A stretch of DNA of 64,000 nucleotides from Cyclobacterium sp. SYSU L10401. GTDB taxonomy: Bacteria; Bacteroidota; Bacteroidia; Cytophagales; Cyclobacteriaceae. The stretch is from contig NZ_WOFO01000006.1 of NCBI RefSeq assembly GCF_010993705.1, forward strand, positions 245,914-309,913. Direction: 5' to 3'. Positions 33,114-42,736 of the stretch are shown here, piece after piece (within the stretch, counting starts at the first letter, position 1; every line of letters begins with the position of its first letter). The notes beneath the pieces are model-generated. The model was not told the DNA's origin and ran no database searches. It saw only the letters and a program-made list of their open reading frames with translations. Made by a program: the position numbers and the translations under genes.

Positions 33114-33688
33114 GCAGTAAAGAAAGCATTTTAGCAGCCATACAAAAAAATAAACCCGATCTGCTTCCCCTGCCGGAGCATCCGGAGTTTCCCGTTGAAG
33201 GCGATCTGGTGGAACAGTATAAAAGCAGCATCAAATCCAATGGGGGCCAGGCCCTGGAAGCAAAGGGTCCTGAAGACATCCGCAGTTACCTGGACATTCA
33301 TTTTCAGGACAGCCAAATGATGCTGTCGCTTTCTACAGTCGTTGAGGGTAATTTTGATATTGCCCTGGCAGAAGATCCTCATGACCTGGAGCATGTAGAC
33401 CTGGCCATATTGGAGGGAGAATGGGGAGTAGCGGAAAATGCGGCCATCTGGCTTCCTGAAGAGCGGCTGAAGCACCGGGCTCTCCCATTTATTGCCCAGC
33501 ACCTGATCGTTTTGTTGAAAAAGGACAGGTTACTGGGCAATATGCATGAGGTATATCAACTGATCAATGTATCGGACTCCGGCTATGGGGTATTTATCGC
33601 CGGGCCTTCCAAGACCGCCGATATCGAACAGTCTCTGGTGATCGGAGCACATGGTCCCCGCAGCATGACTGTTTTTTTACTGGATTAA
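33110..33688 (+). CDS. lutC: L-lactate oxidation protein LutC
   Basis: 192 aa from the ATG at 33110 that overlaps the lutB stop codon. It is a single LUD domain: KESILAAIQKNKPDLLPLP, AEDPHDLEHVDLAILEGEWGVAENAAIW, and VFIAGPSKTADIEQSLVIGAHGPRS. It is the third subunit of the LutABC lactate oxidase. Its last 4 bp overlap the convergent TIM-barrel gene. Confidence 0.94.
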   Translation: MSSKESILAAIQKNKPDLLPLPEHPEFPVEGDLVEQYKSSIKSNGGQALEAKGPEDIRSYLDIHFQDSQMMLSLSTVVEGNFDIALAEDPHDLEHVDLAILEGEWGVAENAAIWLPEERLKHRALPFIAQHLIVLLKKDRLLGNMHEVYQLINVSDSGYGVFIAGPSKTADIEQSLVIGAHGPRSMTVFLLD

Positions 33689-34638
33689 GCGGAAAAGGAA
33701 CCCTGCAGTGCCTTCTCAGTGGCTTCTAATTGTTCCCTTACTTCCACGATGCTTTCCCATTCCCTGCCGGCTTCTCCGTATTCGATGCCACACCAGGAGC
33801 GATAGCCTGCTTTCAGGACAATGCGCATCATTTTCTCATAGTCCAGTGGGTATTGATTGCCTTTTCCATCCCAAACGGTGGTTTTGACACTTACGCCCTG
33901 GGCATAGGGCATCAATTCTTTAACCCCTTGGTACGAATCGTAGGATATGGGATCACCGTCGTTGGGGCTGATCTGGAAATTGCCAAAATCCGGCAAGGTA
34001 CCTGCCCTGGGATGGTCGGCAGCCTTCATTACCCCGGATAGCCATTTGCCGTTACTGGAAAAGCCACCGTGATTTTCTATGGTGACGCCGATATCCATGG
34101 TATCGGCAAATTCACAGAGTTGCCTCAAACCATCTGCCACCAGTTTCTGGGATTCGCTGAAAGCTTTTCTGTCCTGACTATACTCAACCGAAGAGTATCC
34201 ATTTACCCGAATGGCATGACAGCCCAGAAATTTGGCTGCTTCCACCCATTTCTTGTGGTTTTCTACGGTTTCCATACGCTCAGCAGCATCAGCAGCCCCT
34301 AGCTGCCCTTCCCGGTCGCACATGATCAATACGGAGGTTACACCTTCCCCTTCAGCCCTGGTTTTCATTTCCTGAAGGTAGCTCATGTCTTTGGCCTTGT
34401 CCATAAAAAACTGGTTGACGTATTCCACGGCCTCAATGCCATGTTTTTTGGCCAGCACCGGAAAATCCAGGTGGTTCATTTTTTCGGAAAAAAGGAGCTT
34501 GTTGACCGACCATTCGGCCAGTGATATTTTGTACAGGGAAGCTCTGGGTAACTGGGAAAATGCCTGATTTCCCAAGCCTAAACCTAAAAAAGCGGAAGCG
34601 ATTCCGGCCTTTTTGATAAAATCTCTTCTGTTATGCAT
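33685..34638 (-). CDS. sugar phosphate isomerase/epimerase (TIM barrel), Tat-type export
   Basis: 317 aa. The N-terminus is a likely Tat or Sec signal (HNRRDFIKKAGIASAFLGLGLG). The rest is an AP-endonuclease-2-type TIM barrel with metal-binding residues in VTIENHGGFSS, GTLPDFGNF and SWCGIEYGE, as in hydroxypyruvate isomerase or xylose isomerase-like epimerases. Such secreted forms are common in Bacteroidota and act on unknown sugars. It follows the PNPOx gene by 87 bp on the minus strand and collides with lutC. Confidence 0.85.
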   Translation of the reverse strand: MHNRRDFIKKAGIASAFLGLGLGNQAFSQLPRASLYKISLAEWSVNKLLFSEKMNHLDFPVLAKKHGIEAVEYVNQFFMDKAKDMSYLQEMKTRAEGEGVTSVLIMCDREGQLGAADAAERMETVENHKKWVEAAKFLGCHAIRVNGYSSVEYSQDRKAFSESQKLVADGLRQLCEFADTMDIGVTIENHGGFSSNGKWLSGVMKAADHPRAGTLPDFGNFQISPNDGDPISYDSYQGVKELMPYAQGVSVKTTVWDGKGNQYPLDYEKMMRIVLKAGYRSWCGIEYGEAGREWESIVEVREQLEATEKALQGSFSA

Positions 34639-34725
34639 GTTTTTTGAATAAAATGATATTACAGGGAGTCAAGATACTACATTTATTTTTCAACAACAAT
34701 GCCAAGCCAGAAGAACGACACCTCT

Positions 34726-35298
34726 TTAAGGAGCCAGCCATTGGGCTGTCCAGGAATTTCCCTCCAATTTGAAAACAGCCCTCAGGTGGCTGAGACCATT
34801 CAGCTGCAGGCAGTCTACCGTTTTGGGCTGAATTTCGAGGACCACGAAGTGATCGTCACCCTGTTCTGCCTCCCAGCTATGAGCTTCTGTTGGGCCATCG
34901 ATTTCTTCACCTGGATGGAGGGAGGCCTGGTAAGCCTTTTGTGCCTCTCCCTGTACTTTATCCCAATGCCTTCGGCTTAGTTTGTTCTGTTGATGGATGT
35001 TTGCGGTTCCCTGTACCTTCACCTGACAGCGTTTTTTGGGATGGTAAAACAATAGGCTAAGCGCTGGATTTTCCCTGAGTTGAACGATTTTTTGGCTGCG
35101 GCTATCGGTATAGCAGTAGAAACGATGCTGCTCATCCATTTCACGCAATACCAGGTAACGCACATCGGGTTGATCTCCGGATAAAGTCGCCAGGCTGACA
35201 AAACGAAAGGGGTGTTTGTGATCCAGGGTAGCCCGATGCCATTCATGCCTCACCGCAGCCCAAACATCCCTTAATGCATCCGAGTCTTTAAAAAGCAT
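34726..35298 (-). CDS. pyridoxamine 5'-phosphate oxidase-like FMN protein
   Basis: 190 aa split-barrel flavin protein. FMN-binding patterns are RFVSLATLSGDQPDVRYLVLR and YCYTDSRSQKIVQLRENPALSLLFYH, as in PNPOx-type proteins. The C-terminus (DDHFVVLEIQPKTVDCLQLNG) differs from true PdxH, so it is probably a general FMN-linked reductase or a PNPOx-like protein rather than the B6 enzyme. It begins 12 bp after the P-type ATPase stop codon and is probably cotranscribed. Confidence 0.8.
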   Translation of the reverse strand: MLFKDSDALRDVWAAVRHEWHRATLDHKHPFRFVSLATLSGDQPDVRYLVLREMDEQHRFYCYTDSRSQKIVQLRENPALSLLFYHPKKRCQVKVQGTANIHQQNKLSRRHWDKVQGEAQKAYQASLHPGEEIDGPTEAHSWEAEQGDDHFVVLEIQPKTVDCLQLNGLSHLRAVFKLEGNSWTAQWLAP

Positions 35299-35310
35299 GT
35301 GTATGTTGAT

Positions 35311-37245
35311 TCATTGGTAAATGTTATTGATTCGGATGGCATTCAGAATGGCCAGCAGCGCCACGCCTACATCCGCAAATACGGCTTCCCACATACCAGC
35401 CATTCCTGCTGCTCCCAGGGTTAAAACCAGCAATTTAACCCCAAAGGCAAGGGCAATGTTTTGCCAGACGATATGGCGGGTGGTTTTTCCTATGCGGATG
35501 GCCAGGGCTACTTTTGAAGGTTGATCGGTTTGGATCACCACATCTGCTGTTTCTATGGCCAGATCGCTGCCCATACCCCCCATGGCAATGCCCAAATCCG
35601 CAACCGCAAGGGCCGGGGCATCATTGATGCCATCTCCTACAAAGGCAATTACTTTGCCTGGAGTATGCTTTAATTTTTCCAGGTAGTTTAGTTTTTCTTC
35701 CGGCAGTAGTCCTCCAATGGCCCGACTAGCCGACAGGGTATGTCCCAATACGTCAACCACTTCCTGTTTGTCTCCGGAAAGTATAATCAGCTCCCCGATA
35801 CCCATATGCTTTAAGGCCTCAAAAGCTTCCGGCGCATCTGTTTTGGTTTCGTCTGTCAAAGCAAAAAAACCGCAAAGCATGTCTTCAACAGCACAAAATA
35901 TCAGGGTTCCCTCCGCTTTTGGCACGCGGGACATGCCTTTTATTTGCCGGCCCTCCATGAAGACCTGGTTGCCTACCATAACCTTTTTTCCATCCACCCA
36001 TCCCAGGAGACCCTTTCCGGCATGTTCTTTCAATTCGGCAACCGGGTACAGTTCGCCACCCACAAAATCCACCAGGGTACGGGCTATGGGGTGGTTGGAC
36101 TTTGCTTCCAGGGAGGCCGCAAGTTTTTTCCAGTCTTTATCCGCTCCAGCCATTTCTTCCACCTTGCTTACAGAGAAAACTCCCCTGGTCAGTGTGCCGG
36201 TTTTGTCAAAAACCACCGCATTGACCCGGGTGATCAGGTCCAGGTAGTTAGACCCTTTGAAGAGGATACCTTTTCTGGAAGCTGCTCCAATACCCCCAAA
36301 GTAGCCCAGCGGTATGGAAATCACCAAAGCACACGGGCAGGAGATGACCAGAAATACCAAAGCCCGGTACAGCCAGTCGCTGAATTGGTAATCGGTTACA
36401 AAAAAGTACGGGAGTACTACCAATGCCAGTGCCAAGTAGCTCACAATTGGGGTATACACCTTGGCAAACTTGCGGATAAACTGTTCCGTCTTGGCCTTTT
36501 TTGCGGTAGCCTGCTGTACGGTCCGGATGATTTTGGATAGGGAGCTGTCCTGAAAAGAGCGGGATACCGCTATGGTCAATAAATTTTCAAGATTGACCAT
36601 GCCCGCCAAAACCTCCTCTCCCTGTTTCAAATCTGCCGGCATACTTTCCCCGGTAATCGCAGCAGTATTAAAGCTGCCAGTTCCCTGCTGCAGGATCCCA
36701 TCCAAAGGTACCCTTTCACCGGCCTGGATTTCCAGGATTTCTCCTACTTTTACCCGCTCAGGCTTTTCCCAGACCCGCTCACCATTCCTGATAATCCTGG
36801 CCTTGTCCGGGCGGATGTCCAATAAGGCCTGTATATTTCCCTTGGCTTTACTTACTGCCTGGTGTTGAAGTAATTCTCCAATGGTGTAAAACAGCATGAC
36901 GGCCACCGCTTCCGGAAATTCTCCGATTGCGAAAGCCCCAATCGTAGCGATACCCATCAGAAAGAACTCCGTAAAAACCTCTCCCTGACGTATCAGTGTC
37001 CATCCTTTTTTGAGCACGGGCAAGCCCACCAGGCCATAGGATAACAAGTATACAAGTATCCATAAGCTGAAACCGGCAAGTCGGGCAGGTAAAAAATATT
37101 CTCCCATAACGGCCAGAAGCAAGGTGGCCAGACTTAATAGACTGCTTCCCCAAATGCGCCGTAGGTTGGACCATTTGTCAGGCCTTTTTTGTTTTTTCGC
37201 CGGCGGTAAATCGCTGCAGCAAACAGCTGAAGAAGAAGCTCCCAT
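35311..37245 (-). CDS. heavy-metal P1B-type ATPase (Zn/Cd class)
   Basis: 644 aa. No HMA domain is seen; instead a CC pair (C9-C10) sits near the N-terminus. It has TGES (198-201), the metal-site CPC (303-305), the phosphorylated Asp in DKTGT (D347), and GDGINDAPAL further on. The last helix region reads VFADVGVALLAILNAIR, whose Asp is typical of the Zn2+/Cd2+/Pb2+ class. It pumps metals out of the cytoplasm. Loss of the usual soluble metal-binding domain is notable. It is cotranscribed with the PNPOx-like gene. Confidence 0.92.
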   Translation of the reverse strand: MGASSSAVCCSDLPPAKKQKRPDKWSNLRRIWGSSLLSLATLLLAVMGEYFLPARLAGFSLWILVYLLSYGLVGLPVLKKGWTLIRQGEVFTEFFLMGIATIGAFAIGEFPEAVAVMLFYTIGELLQHQAVSKAKGNIQALLDIRPDKARIIRNGERVWEKPERVKVGEILEIQAGERVPLDGILQQGTGSFNTAAITGESMPADLKQGEEVLAGMVNLENLLTIAVSRSFQDSSLSKIIRTVQQATAKKAKTEQFIRKFAKVYTPIVSYLALALVVLPYFFVTDYQFSDWLYRALVFLVISCPCALVISIPLGYFGGIGAASRKGILFKGSNYLDLITRVNAVVFDKTGTLTRGVFSVSKVEEMAGADKDWKKLAASLEAKSNHPIARTLVDFVGGELYPVAELKEHAGKGLLGWVDGKKVMVGNQVFMEGRQIKGMSRVPKAEGTLIFCAVEDMLCGFFALTDETKTDAPEAFEALKHMGIGELIILSGDKQEVVDVLGHTLSASRAIGGLLPEEKLNYLEKLKHTPGKVIAFVGDGINDAPALAVADLGIAMGGMGSDLAIETADVVIQTDQPSKVALAIRIGKTTRHIVWQNIALAFGVKLLVLTLGAAGMAGMWEAVFADVGVALLAILNAIRINNIYQ

Positions 37246-37335
37246 TGTCTTCGAATTTTATGGTTGGCCAAATGTACAATTAAAAACCATGCACGGAAAT
37301 TGCAAAAAAGAAAGCGGCAAGAGAAAGCCGTCGTA

Positions 37336-38004
37336 TTATTTGATTTGAGGGGAATTACTTTTTTTCCCCAATTTTACCTTTAGTTGTTCACAGGTACTTT
37401 CAGGATTGTTTCGGTAATAGCGGTAAGTTCTTAAATCCACCTTGCCTACCCGGTAATGGTATTTTGCCCAATCGTAAAAGTCTGCATCGGCCGCATAGCC
37501 ATCTATAAATTTGCGCCTGGTAAAGACTTCCCTTTTCCCAAAAAGGGTTGCAAATAGAATACAATCATCCACATGGATCAACTGGTCCGGATGGTGGCGG
37601 TCCAATACAAAGTAATCCTCCGGCTGATCTACAATGGTTTGGGTGGTGGAGGCGATCAAATCGTATGCTGCCATTTGTTCCCTGGAGGACTGAAGATGCT
37701 GAGGGAGGTATTCATCATCTGCATCCAGAATGGACAGGTAGTACCCCTGGCTTTTGGAAACCGCCAGGTTGATGGCACTGGACTGGCCTTTGTTTTCCTG
37801 CCGGAAAAGCCGGATGCGATTCGCCTGTTGCTCGCAGAAGGCATCAAGCCTTCCGCCGGGGTCATTGGTAGATCCGTCATCTACCAACACAATTTCAAAA
37901 TTCTGAAAGGTTTGGTTAATGACAGAGCGAATGGCCCGTTGGAGTTGCTGAAACGGTGTATTGTAGGTGGCCACCAATACAGAAATTTCTGGTTTGCTCG
38001 ACAT
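37336..38004 (-). CDS. glycosyltransferase family 2
   Basis: 222 aa from the ATG at 38004 (nine more upstream codons are open). GT-A fold: VLVATYNTPFQQLQRAI, DDGSTNDPGG, and the DxD-like site ILDADDEYL. It transfers a sugar from a nucleotide sugar. The protein is short for GT2 and ends soon after the catalytic domain. It stands alone, so it cannot be placed in a polysaccharide pathway. Confidence 0.88.
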   Translation of the reverse strand: MSSKPEISVLVATYNTPFQQLQRAIRSVINQTFQNFEIVLVDDGSTNDPGGRLDAFCEQQANRIRLFRQENKGQSSAINLAVSKSQGYYLSILDADDEYLPQHLQSSREQMAAYDLIASTTQTIVDQPEDYFVLDRHHPDQLIHVDDCILFATLFGKREVFTRRKFIDGYAADADFYDWAKYHYRVGKVDLRTYRYYRNNPESTCEQLKVKLGKKSNSPQIK

Positions 38005-38068
38005 AATCTCTAAATTAACCATCCATTCCAAAAAAAAGTTGTTTCAGGTTCATTTTTATCCCGTGAAA

Positions 38069-38099
38069 ATAAAAAAAGCCCTGCCGTTGGGCAGGGCTT
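38069..38099 (-). terminator. terminator of the peroxiredoxin gene
   Basis: A 10-bp perfect stem AAGCCCTGCC / GGCAGGGCTT with loop GTTG, followed on the minus strand by seven Ts. It lies 25 bp past the peroxiredoxin stop codon. Confidence 0.9.
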
Positions 38100-38123
38100 C
38101 GGGTTTTATACATCAATCCCGGA

Positions 38124-38753
38124 TTAATTCTTTGCCAGGTAAGAAGCAACGCCCTCTCTGCTGGCAGTCATGGCTTCTTTTCCTTCTTCCCAGTTTGCGG
38201 GGCAAACTTCTCCGAATTTTTCCACATGTCTCAAGGCATCGATTAGCCTGAGCATTTCGTCAATGTTTCTCCCCAGGGGCAGGTCATTTACGGTTTCATG
38301 TCTGATGGTGCCTTCCTTGTCAATAAGAAAGGTGGCTCTGTAGGCTACCGGAAGTCCTTCATAAGTCAACTCTCCTTCTTCATTGTAGTTCCAGTCCCCG
38401 GCCAGGACTCCGAAGTTATGAGCAATGGTCTTTACAGGATCAGCTACAATCGGATAGGTTACACCCTGGATACCACCTTCTTCCTTTGGCGTGTTTAACC
38501 AAGCCAGGTGAGATTCTTCAGTATCGCAGGAAGCCCCAACTACAGCCACTCCTCTTTTTTCAAATGCTTCCAGTTTTTCCTGGAAAGCAAGAATTTCAGT
38601 GGGGCATACAAACGTAAAATCCTTCGGGTAGAAAAAGAAAATAACATCTTTATTTCCAATGTATTGCTCCAGGGAGAAATTTTCTACGATTTCCTCTCCG
38701 TCTACTACAGCAGGGGCATTAAATAAAGGTGCTTTTTTTCCAACTAATGACAT
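38124..38753 (-). CDS. 2-Cys peroxiredoxin (AhpC/Prx1 type)
   Basis: 209 aa. Peroxidatic Cys50 in FYPKDFTFVCPTEI and resolving Cys184 in GEVCPANW mark a typical 2-Cys Prx. It has the GGL(x)-free, short C-terminal tail and ends in KN. It reduces H2O2 and alkyl peroxides with thioredoxin or AhpF-like electrons. It is a single gene with a strong terminator. The 271-bp upstream region (38754-39024) is AT-rich and holds a TAATTTTG box (38911-38904) without a clear -33 partner. Confidence 0.95.
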   Translation of the reverse strand: MSLVGKKAPLFNAPAVVDGEEIVENFSLEQYIGNKDVIFFFYPKDFTFVCPTEILAFQEKLEAFEKRGVAVVGASCDTEESHLAWLNTPKEEGGIQGVTYPIVADPVKTIAHNFGVLAGDWNYNEEGELTYEGLPVAYRATFLIDKEGTIRHETVNDLPLGRNIDEMLRLIDALRHVEKFGEVCPANWEEGKEAMTASREGVASYLAKN

Positions 38754-39024
38754 AAAATAGATTTTAATTGTTTACAGATAATTTAACTCTTGATTTTAGA
38801 AAATTATTTTGTTTTTTCTCTAATTACCAATGATACTTCCTTAACTTCAAAGCCTGAAATTTGGTTCTCTTCGATCGGAAATATTTAAAGTTATTTCAAA
38901 CCGCAAAATTAAGGAATAATTAAGGAGATTCATATGGATAGTGCTTTCATTTTTATAAATTAACATTTTTATAACTGTGTCGGTCTGAAAAAAGTATCGG
39001 TAACAGGGAAATTGCGGAAATTAT

Positions 39025-39516
39025 ATGATTAGGGTTTTATTTATATGCTTGGGAAACATCTGCCGATCGCCTTTGGCTGAGGCCTTATTCATCCATAAAA
39101 TTTCTCATAAAAGTTACAAAGACCTGATTACAGCAGACAGTTGTGGTACCTCAGATTACCACATTGGGGAATTGCCCGATGAGAGGGCCTTGGCTTGTGC
39201 TAAAAAGAACGGGATTTTTATGGAACACCGCGGAAGACAGCTTCACCGAACAGATTTTAGAGACTTTGATTATTTGGTGGCCATGGACCATTCCAACCTG
39301 GAGAACATTAAAAAACTTTCCATGCAGGTCAAACTGGCACCAAAGAATCTTCATTTGATGAGGGAATTTCAACAGGATGCTGAGTTTCCAGAGGTACCGG
39401 ATCCATATTATGGCGGAGAGGAGGGTTTTCAAAAGGTATTTGAAATTCTGGATGAATCCCTGGATGGGTTGATCCTGGAATTGGAAAGCAGACATCAGTT
39501 CAATGGAATCTCCTGA
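39025..39516 (+). CDS. low-molecular-weight protein-tyrosine-phosphatase-like enzyme
   Basis: 163 aa. The active-site loop C8-LGNIC-R14-S and the general acid D126 in PDPYYGG are intact. LMW-PTPs act on phosphotyrosine or phospho-sugar-protein adducts. It overlaps the fructosamine kinase gene by 14 bp. Enzymes of this family can remove the phosphate of ribulosamine 5-phosphates on proteins, which fits that neighbour better than signalling does. Confidence 0.93.
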   Translation: MIRVLFICLGNICRSPLAEALFIHKISHKSYKDLITADSCGTSDYHIGELPDERALACAKKNGIFMEHRGRQLHRTDFRDFDYLVAMDHSNLENIKKLSMQVKLAPKNLHLMREFQQDAEFPEVPDPYYGGEEGFQKVFEILDESLDGLILELESRHQFNGIS

Positions 39517-40378
39517 TGGACTATTCGACCATATTTGCCTGACTGTATTCGGTGGAGCCAACAGCATCCTGAACTATCGCCTGGTAGCTGCAGGCAACAT
39601 GAATCAAGCCATTTACCTGAATACAGAAAAGGGAACCTTTTTTTTAAAGAGTAATTTCGAGCAGGAAGCAGATATCTTTCCCAGAGAAAGGGAAGGTCTG
39701 GCCTGGTTACGGGAGAATTGTAACCTTTATGTTCCCGAAACGGTGGCAGTGGGCCAGTATGAGGACAGGCATTACCTGCTGATGGATTGGATAAGGAGTT
39801 CATTTCCCAAAAAGGGTTATTCCAGCAGGTTGGGAGAAGGGCTGGCGGAACTGCACATGTGCACCAAAATGGAATTTGGGCTGGACAAAGACAATTATAT
39901 TGCAGTTCTTCCTCAAAAAAACACCTGGAATGCCTCCTGGACAGCATTTTTTATAGAAAACAGGTTGGAACCCCAACTGCAGTTGGCCTTCTACAATGGG
40001 CTGATAGATCAGGAGTTTGTTCAATATTTTCGATCTATTTATGATGCATTGCAAAACTTTTTCCCGCCGGAAAAACCTGCCCTGCTTCACGGTGACTTCT
40101 GGTCCGGAAATATTATGGTAGATGCCAACGGATTACCTGCCCTGATCGACCCTGCGGTATATTTTGGCAACAGGGAAATGGATTTGGCCTTTTCACACCT
40201 CTTTGGTGGATTCACGGATGGGTTTTATGAGGCCTATCAGGAGGTTTTTCCACTAGAACCCGGTTTTGAAGAAAGAGTGCCTGTGTACAACCTGTACCCT
40301 TTACTGGTCCATCTCAATCTTTTTGGCAAAGCCTACCTGTCTGGCATAAAACAGACATTGAAACGATTTGCAGGTTAA
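39503..40378 (+). CDS. fructosamine/ribulosamine 3-kinase family protein
   Basis: 291 aa. Kinase-like fold with LLMDWI, catalytic LLHGDFWSGNIM and the Mg-binding LIDPAVYFGNREMDLAFS motif, the last two classic for fructosamine kinase-related proteins. Bacterial members phosphorylate the C3 hydroxyl of ribulosamines or erythrulosamines on glycated proteins, so they detach spontaneously. It is translationally coupled to the LMW phosphatase. It converges with aspartate kinase over 4 bp. Confidence 0.93.
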   Translation: MESPDGLFDHICLTVFGGANSILNYRLVAAGNMNQAIYLNTEKGTFFLKSNFEQEADIFPREREGLAWLRENCNLYVPETVAVGQYEDRHYLLMDWIRSSFPKKGYSSRLGEGLAELHMCTKMEFGLDKDNYIAVLPQKNTWNASWTAFFIENRLEPQLQLAFYNGLIDQEFVQYFRSIYDALQNFFPPEKPALLHGDFWSGNIMVDANGLPALIDPAVYFGNREMDLAFSHLFGGFTDGFYEAYQEVFPLEPGFEERVPVYNLYPLLVHLNLFGKAYLSGIKQTLKRFAG

Positions 40379-41658
40379 GCATTTGGAACTGATTCCTCAT
40401 ATACCCACTGAATCAATTCCGGACCGTTTTGCTCCAGGAAAAGCTTTTCGGTCACTTGCCGGTAGTGGCTGCGCTCAGCATCGGTAGGATTTTTTACCGT
40501 GATCATTTTCAGGCCTGATTTGCTCTTTACCTTAAAAACCTCCCTGAGGGGCCTGGCAAGTTGCTCTGCCGTATAAGGCATGTCATTGATAAGTATGGAG
40601 ATGTGAGCTGCTGAAGCCTGCATCAGTTGTATGCGCCAATTCATCCTTTTGGCCACCTCGTATATCAGTTCAAAATGAAATCCCCCGATCATGGACAGGT
40701 CCAGAATGCGCAATTCGATCAGGGTGAGTTTGCTTTTAAAAATGGTGATCGGAATCCTGGGGGCCTGCCCAAAGGAGCCGATGACCGTTCCGGCCGCATC
40801 GGGATTCACAAAGGACTTGACATACAAAGGAATACCGTGCTTGGCCAGGGGTTTGATGGTTTTGGGGTGGATCACCTTTGCCCCATAATAGGTCATTTCG
40901 GCAGCCTCTTCAAAGTCCAGGTATTCAAATTTGACCGCCTCGGGAAAGATATCCGGATCTCCATTGAGTATACCGGCCACATCTTTCCAAATGGTAACCG
41001 AGGAAGCCCCAAGGCTAACCCCCATGATGGCGGCAGTAAAGTCGGAGCCTTCCCTGCCCAGGGTGGTGGTGTTTCCCAGTAGATCGGTGCCAATAAAGCC
41101 TTGCGTTACCACAGGAAATTTTTCCAGTTTGGGAAACAATGCCCGCCGGCAATATTGCATGGTCAGGGCCCAGTCTACCTTGGCCATTTTGGTTTGTGAG
41201 TCGGTTCGGACCAGTTCACGGGCATCCTGCCAAAGACAGGCACAACCGGATTCGCAAAGGTATTCCTGTACGATACGGGTAGAAATAAGTTCTCCATATC
41301 CGATTACCTGGTCATAAAAGAAGCCTTCATCTTCCTTAATGGACAGGTTTTCCAATGTTCTCCGCAATTGGGCAAAATGGTTGTCTACCCGGGCAAAAAT
41401 GCCATGCTCCGGGTGAAAAAGTCCCCGACAGATGTCCTCATGGTAATCCAGCAATTGGATGAGCTCCTTATCAAAACTTTTTTGTTGAAATGCCAATTCG
41501 ATCAGGTGTTCCAACCGGTCGGTGGTGTCGCCGGCAGCAGAAACTACCAGGACCAGGCCATTGGTCCAGCGCTTTTTAACCAAAGCAACGATGTTTTTGA
41601 TGGCGGCGGCATCCTTGATAGAGGCCCCGCCAAATTTGTAAACAAGGGGTTGAATCAT
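40375..41658 (-). CDS. aspartate kinase (monofunctional)
   Basis: 427 aa. It has VYKFGGASI at the N-terminus, the long kinase domain with TTLGREGSDFTAAIMG and KDVAGILNGDPDIFPEA, and a reduced C-terminal ACT part. It makes aspartyl phosphate for Lys, Thr and Met synthesis. This is the shorter form (about 427 aa) common in Bacteroidota alongside a ThrA fusion, so feedback control may differ. It is a single gene, divergent from fbp. Confidence 0.93.
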   Translation of the reverse strand: MIQPLVYKFGGASIKDAAAIKNIVALVKKRWTNGLVLVVSAAGDTTDRLEHLIELAFQQKSFDKELIQLLDYHEDICRGLFHPEHGIFARVDNHFAQLRRTLENLSIKEDEGFFYDQVIGYGELISTRIVQEYLCESGCACLWQDARELVRTDSQTKMAKVDWALTMQYCRRALFPKLEKFPVVTQGFIGTDLLGNTTTLGREGSDFTAAIMGVSLGASSVTIWKDVAGILNGDPDIFPEAVKFEYLDFEEAAEMTYYGAKVIHPKTIKPLAKHGIPLYVKSFVNPDAAGTVIGSFGQAPRIPITIFKSKLTLIELRILDLSMIGGFHFELIYEVAKRMNWRIQLMQASAAHISILINDMPYTAEQLARPLREVFKVKSKSGLKMITVKNPTDAERSHYRQVTEKLFLEQNGPELIQWVYEESVPNA

Positions 41659-41713
41659 GAAAAATGCTTAGGAAAAGGGAATAAATTGAAGATTATGAAT
41701 TATATTCAAAGGT

Positions 41714-42730
41714 ATGAAGACACAGCCTTACAAACAAGACACCGGAAACCTGGCCTACAAAGTTGGGGTAACCCTGGACAGATTTATTAAAAGTAAGCAG
41801 GCTGATTTTCCCTATGCTACAGGTGAACTTTCACAGATTTTAAGAGATATAGCCCTGGCTTCTAAAATAGTATCCCGCGAAATTAGTCGGGCGGGACTAT
41901 CGGATGTTACCGGTGCTTTCGGACAGACCAACGTGCAGGGGGAAGAGCAGCAAAAGCTGGATGTGGTGGCCAATGTGCGCTTTACCCGTGCTTTGACCAA
42001 GGGCGGAGAGGTCTGTGCGGTCGTGTCAGAAGAGGAGGACCTGGTCATTGACCTGCATAACAGCAAGGGAAAATACGTGGTCGCCATTGATCCGCTGGAC
42101 GGTTCGTCAAACATCGACGTGAATGTTTCCATTGGGACCATCTTTTCCATTTACCGGAGAAAGACCCCCAACGGGTCCCCAATACAGGAGCAGGACGTGT
42201 TGCAGAAGGGTTCCGAGCAGGTGGCTGCTGGATATGTTCTGTATGGCTCATCTACCATGCTGGTGTATTCCACCGGCAATGGTGCCAACGGTTTCACCTA
42301 TGAAAGATCCCTGGGGGAGTTTTTTCTATCCCATCCTGAAATGCGCATGCCCGAAGAAGGAGCCATCTATACCATCAATGAAGGCCTCACCCCGCATATC
42401 AACCCCAATATCCTTTCCTACCTGGAAGCTTGTAAGCGACAGGGAGCCTCGGCCCGGTACATAGGGAGTCTGGTAGCTGATTTTCACCGGAACCTGTTGA
42501 AAGGGGGGATTTACCTGTACCCAGCTACAACTCAGGCAAAAGAAGGTAAAATCAGGTTGATGTACGAAGCCAATGCCCTGGCCTTTATTGCCGAACAGGT
42601 GGGGGGAGCCGCTTCAGATGGCAGTCAGCGGATAATGGACATTGAACCTAACAGCCTGCACCAGCGCACCCCGCTATTTATCGGGTCAAAAAACATGGTG
42701 AGCCGGCTGGAGGAAGCCTTGGGCAGCTGA
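41714..42730 (+). CDS. fbp: class 1 fructose-1,6-bisphosphatase
   Basis: 338 aa. It has SEEEDLVID, the metal site [30 protein letters not shown], and [33 protein letters not shown] with the phosphate-binding residues. It removes the 1-phosphate in gluconeogenesis. It is in a divergent pair with aspartate kinase (55 bp apart), with a purine-rich leader. Confidence 0.97.
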   Translation: MKTQPYKQDTGNLAYKVGVTLDRFIKSKQADFPYATGELSQILRDIALASKIVSREISRAGLSDVTGAFGQTNVQGEEQQKLDVVANVRFTRALTKGGEVCAVVSEEEDLVIDLHNSKGKYVVAIDPLDGSSNIDVNVSIGTIFSIYRRKTPNGSPIQEQDVLQKGSEQVAAGYVLYGSSTMLVYSTGNGANGFTYERSLGEFFLSHPEMRMPEEGAIYTINEGLTPHINPNILSYLEACKRQGASARYIGSLVADFHRNLLKGGIYLYPATTQAKEGKIRLMYEANALAFIAEQVGGAASDGSQRIMDIEPNSLHQRTPLFIGSKNMVSRLEEALGS

Positions 42731-42736
42731 ACGCAA

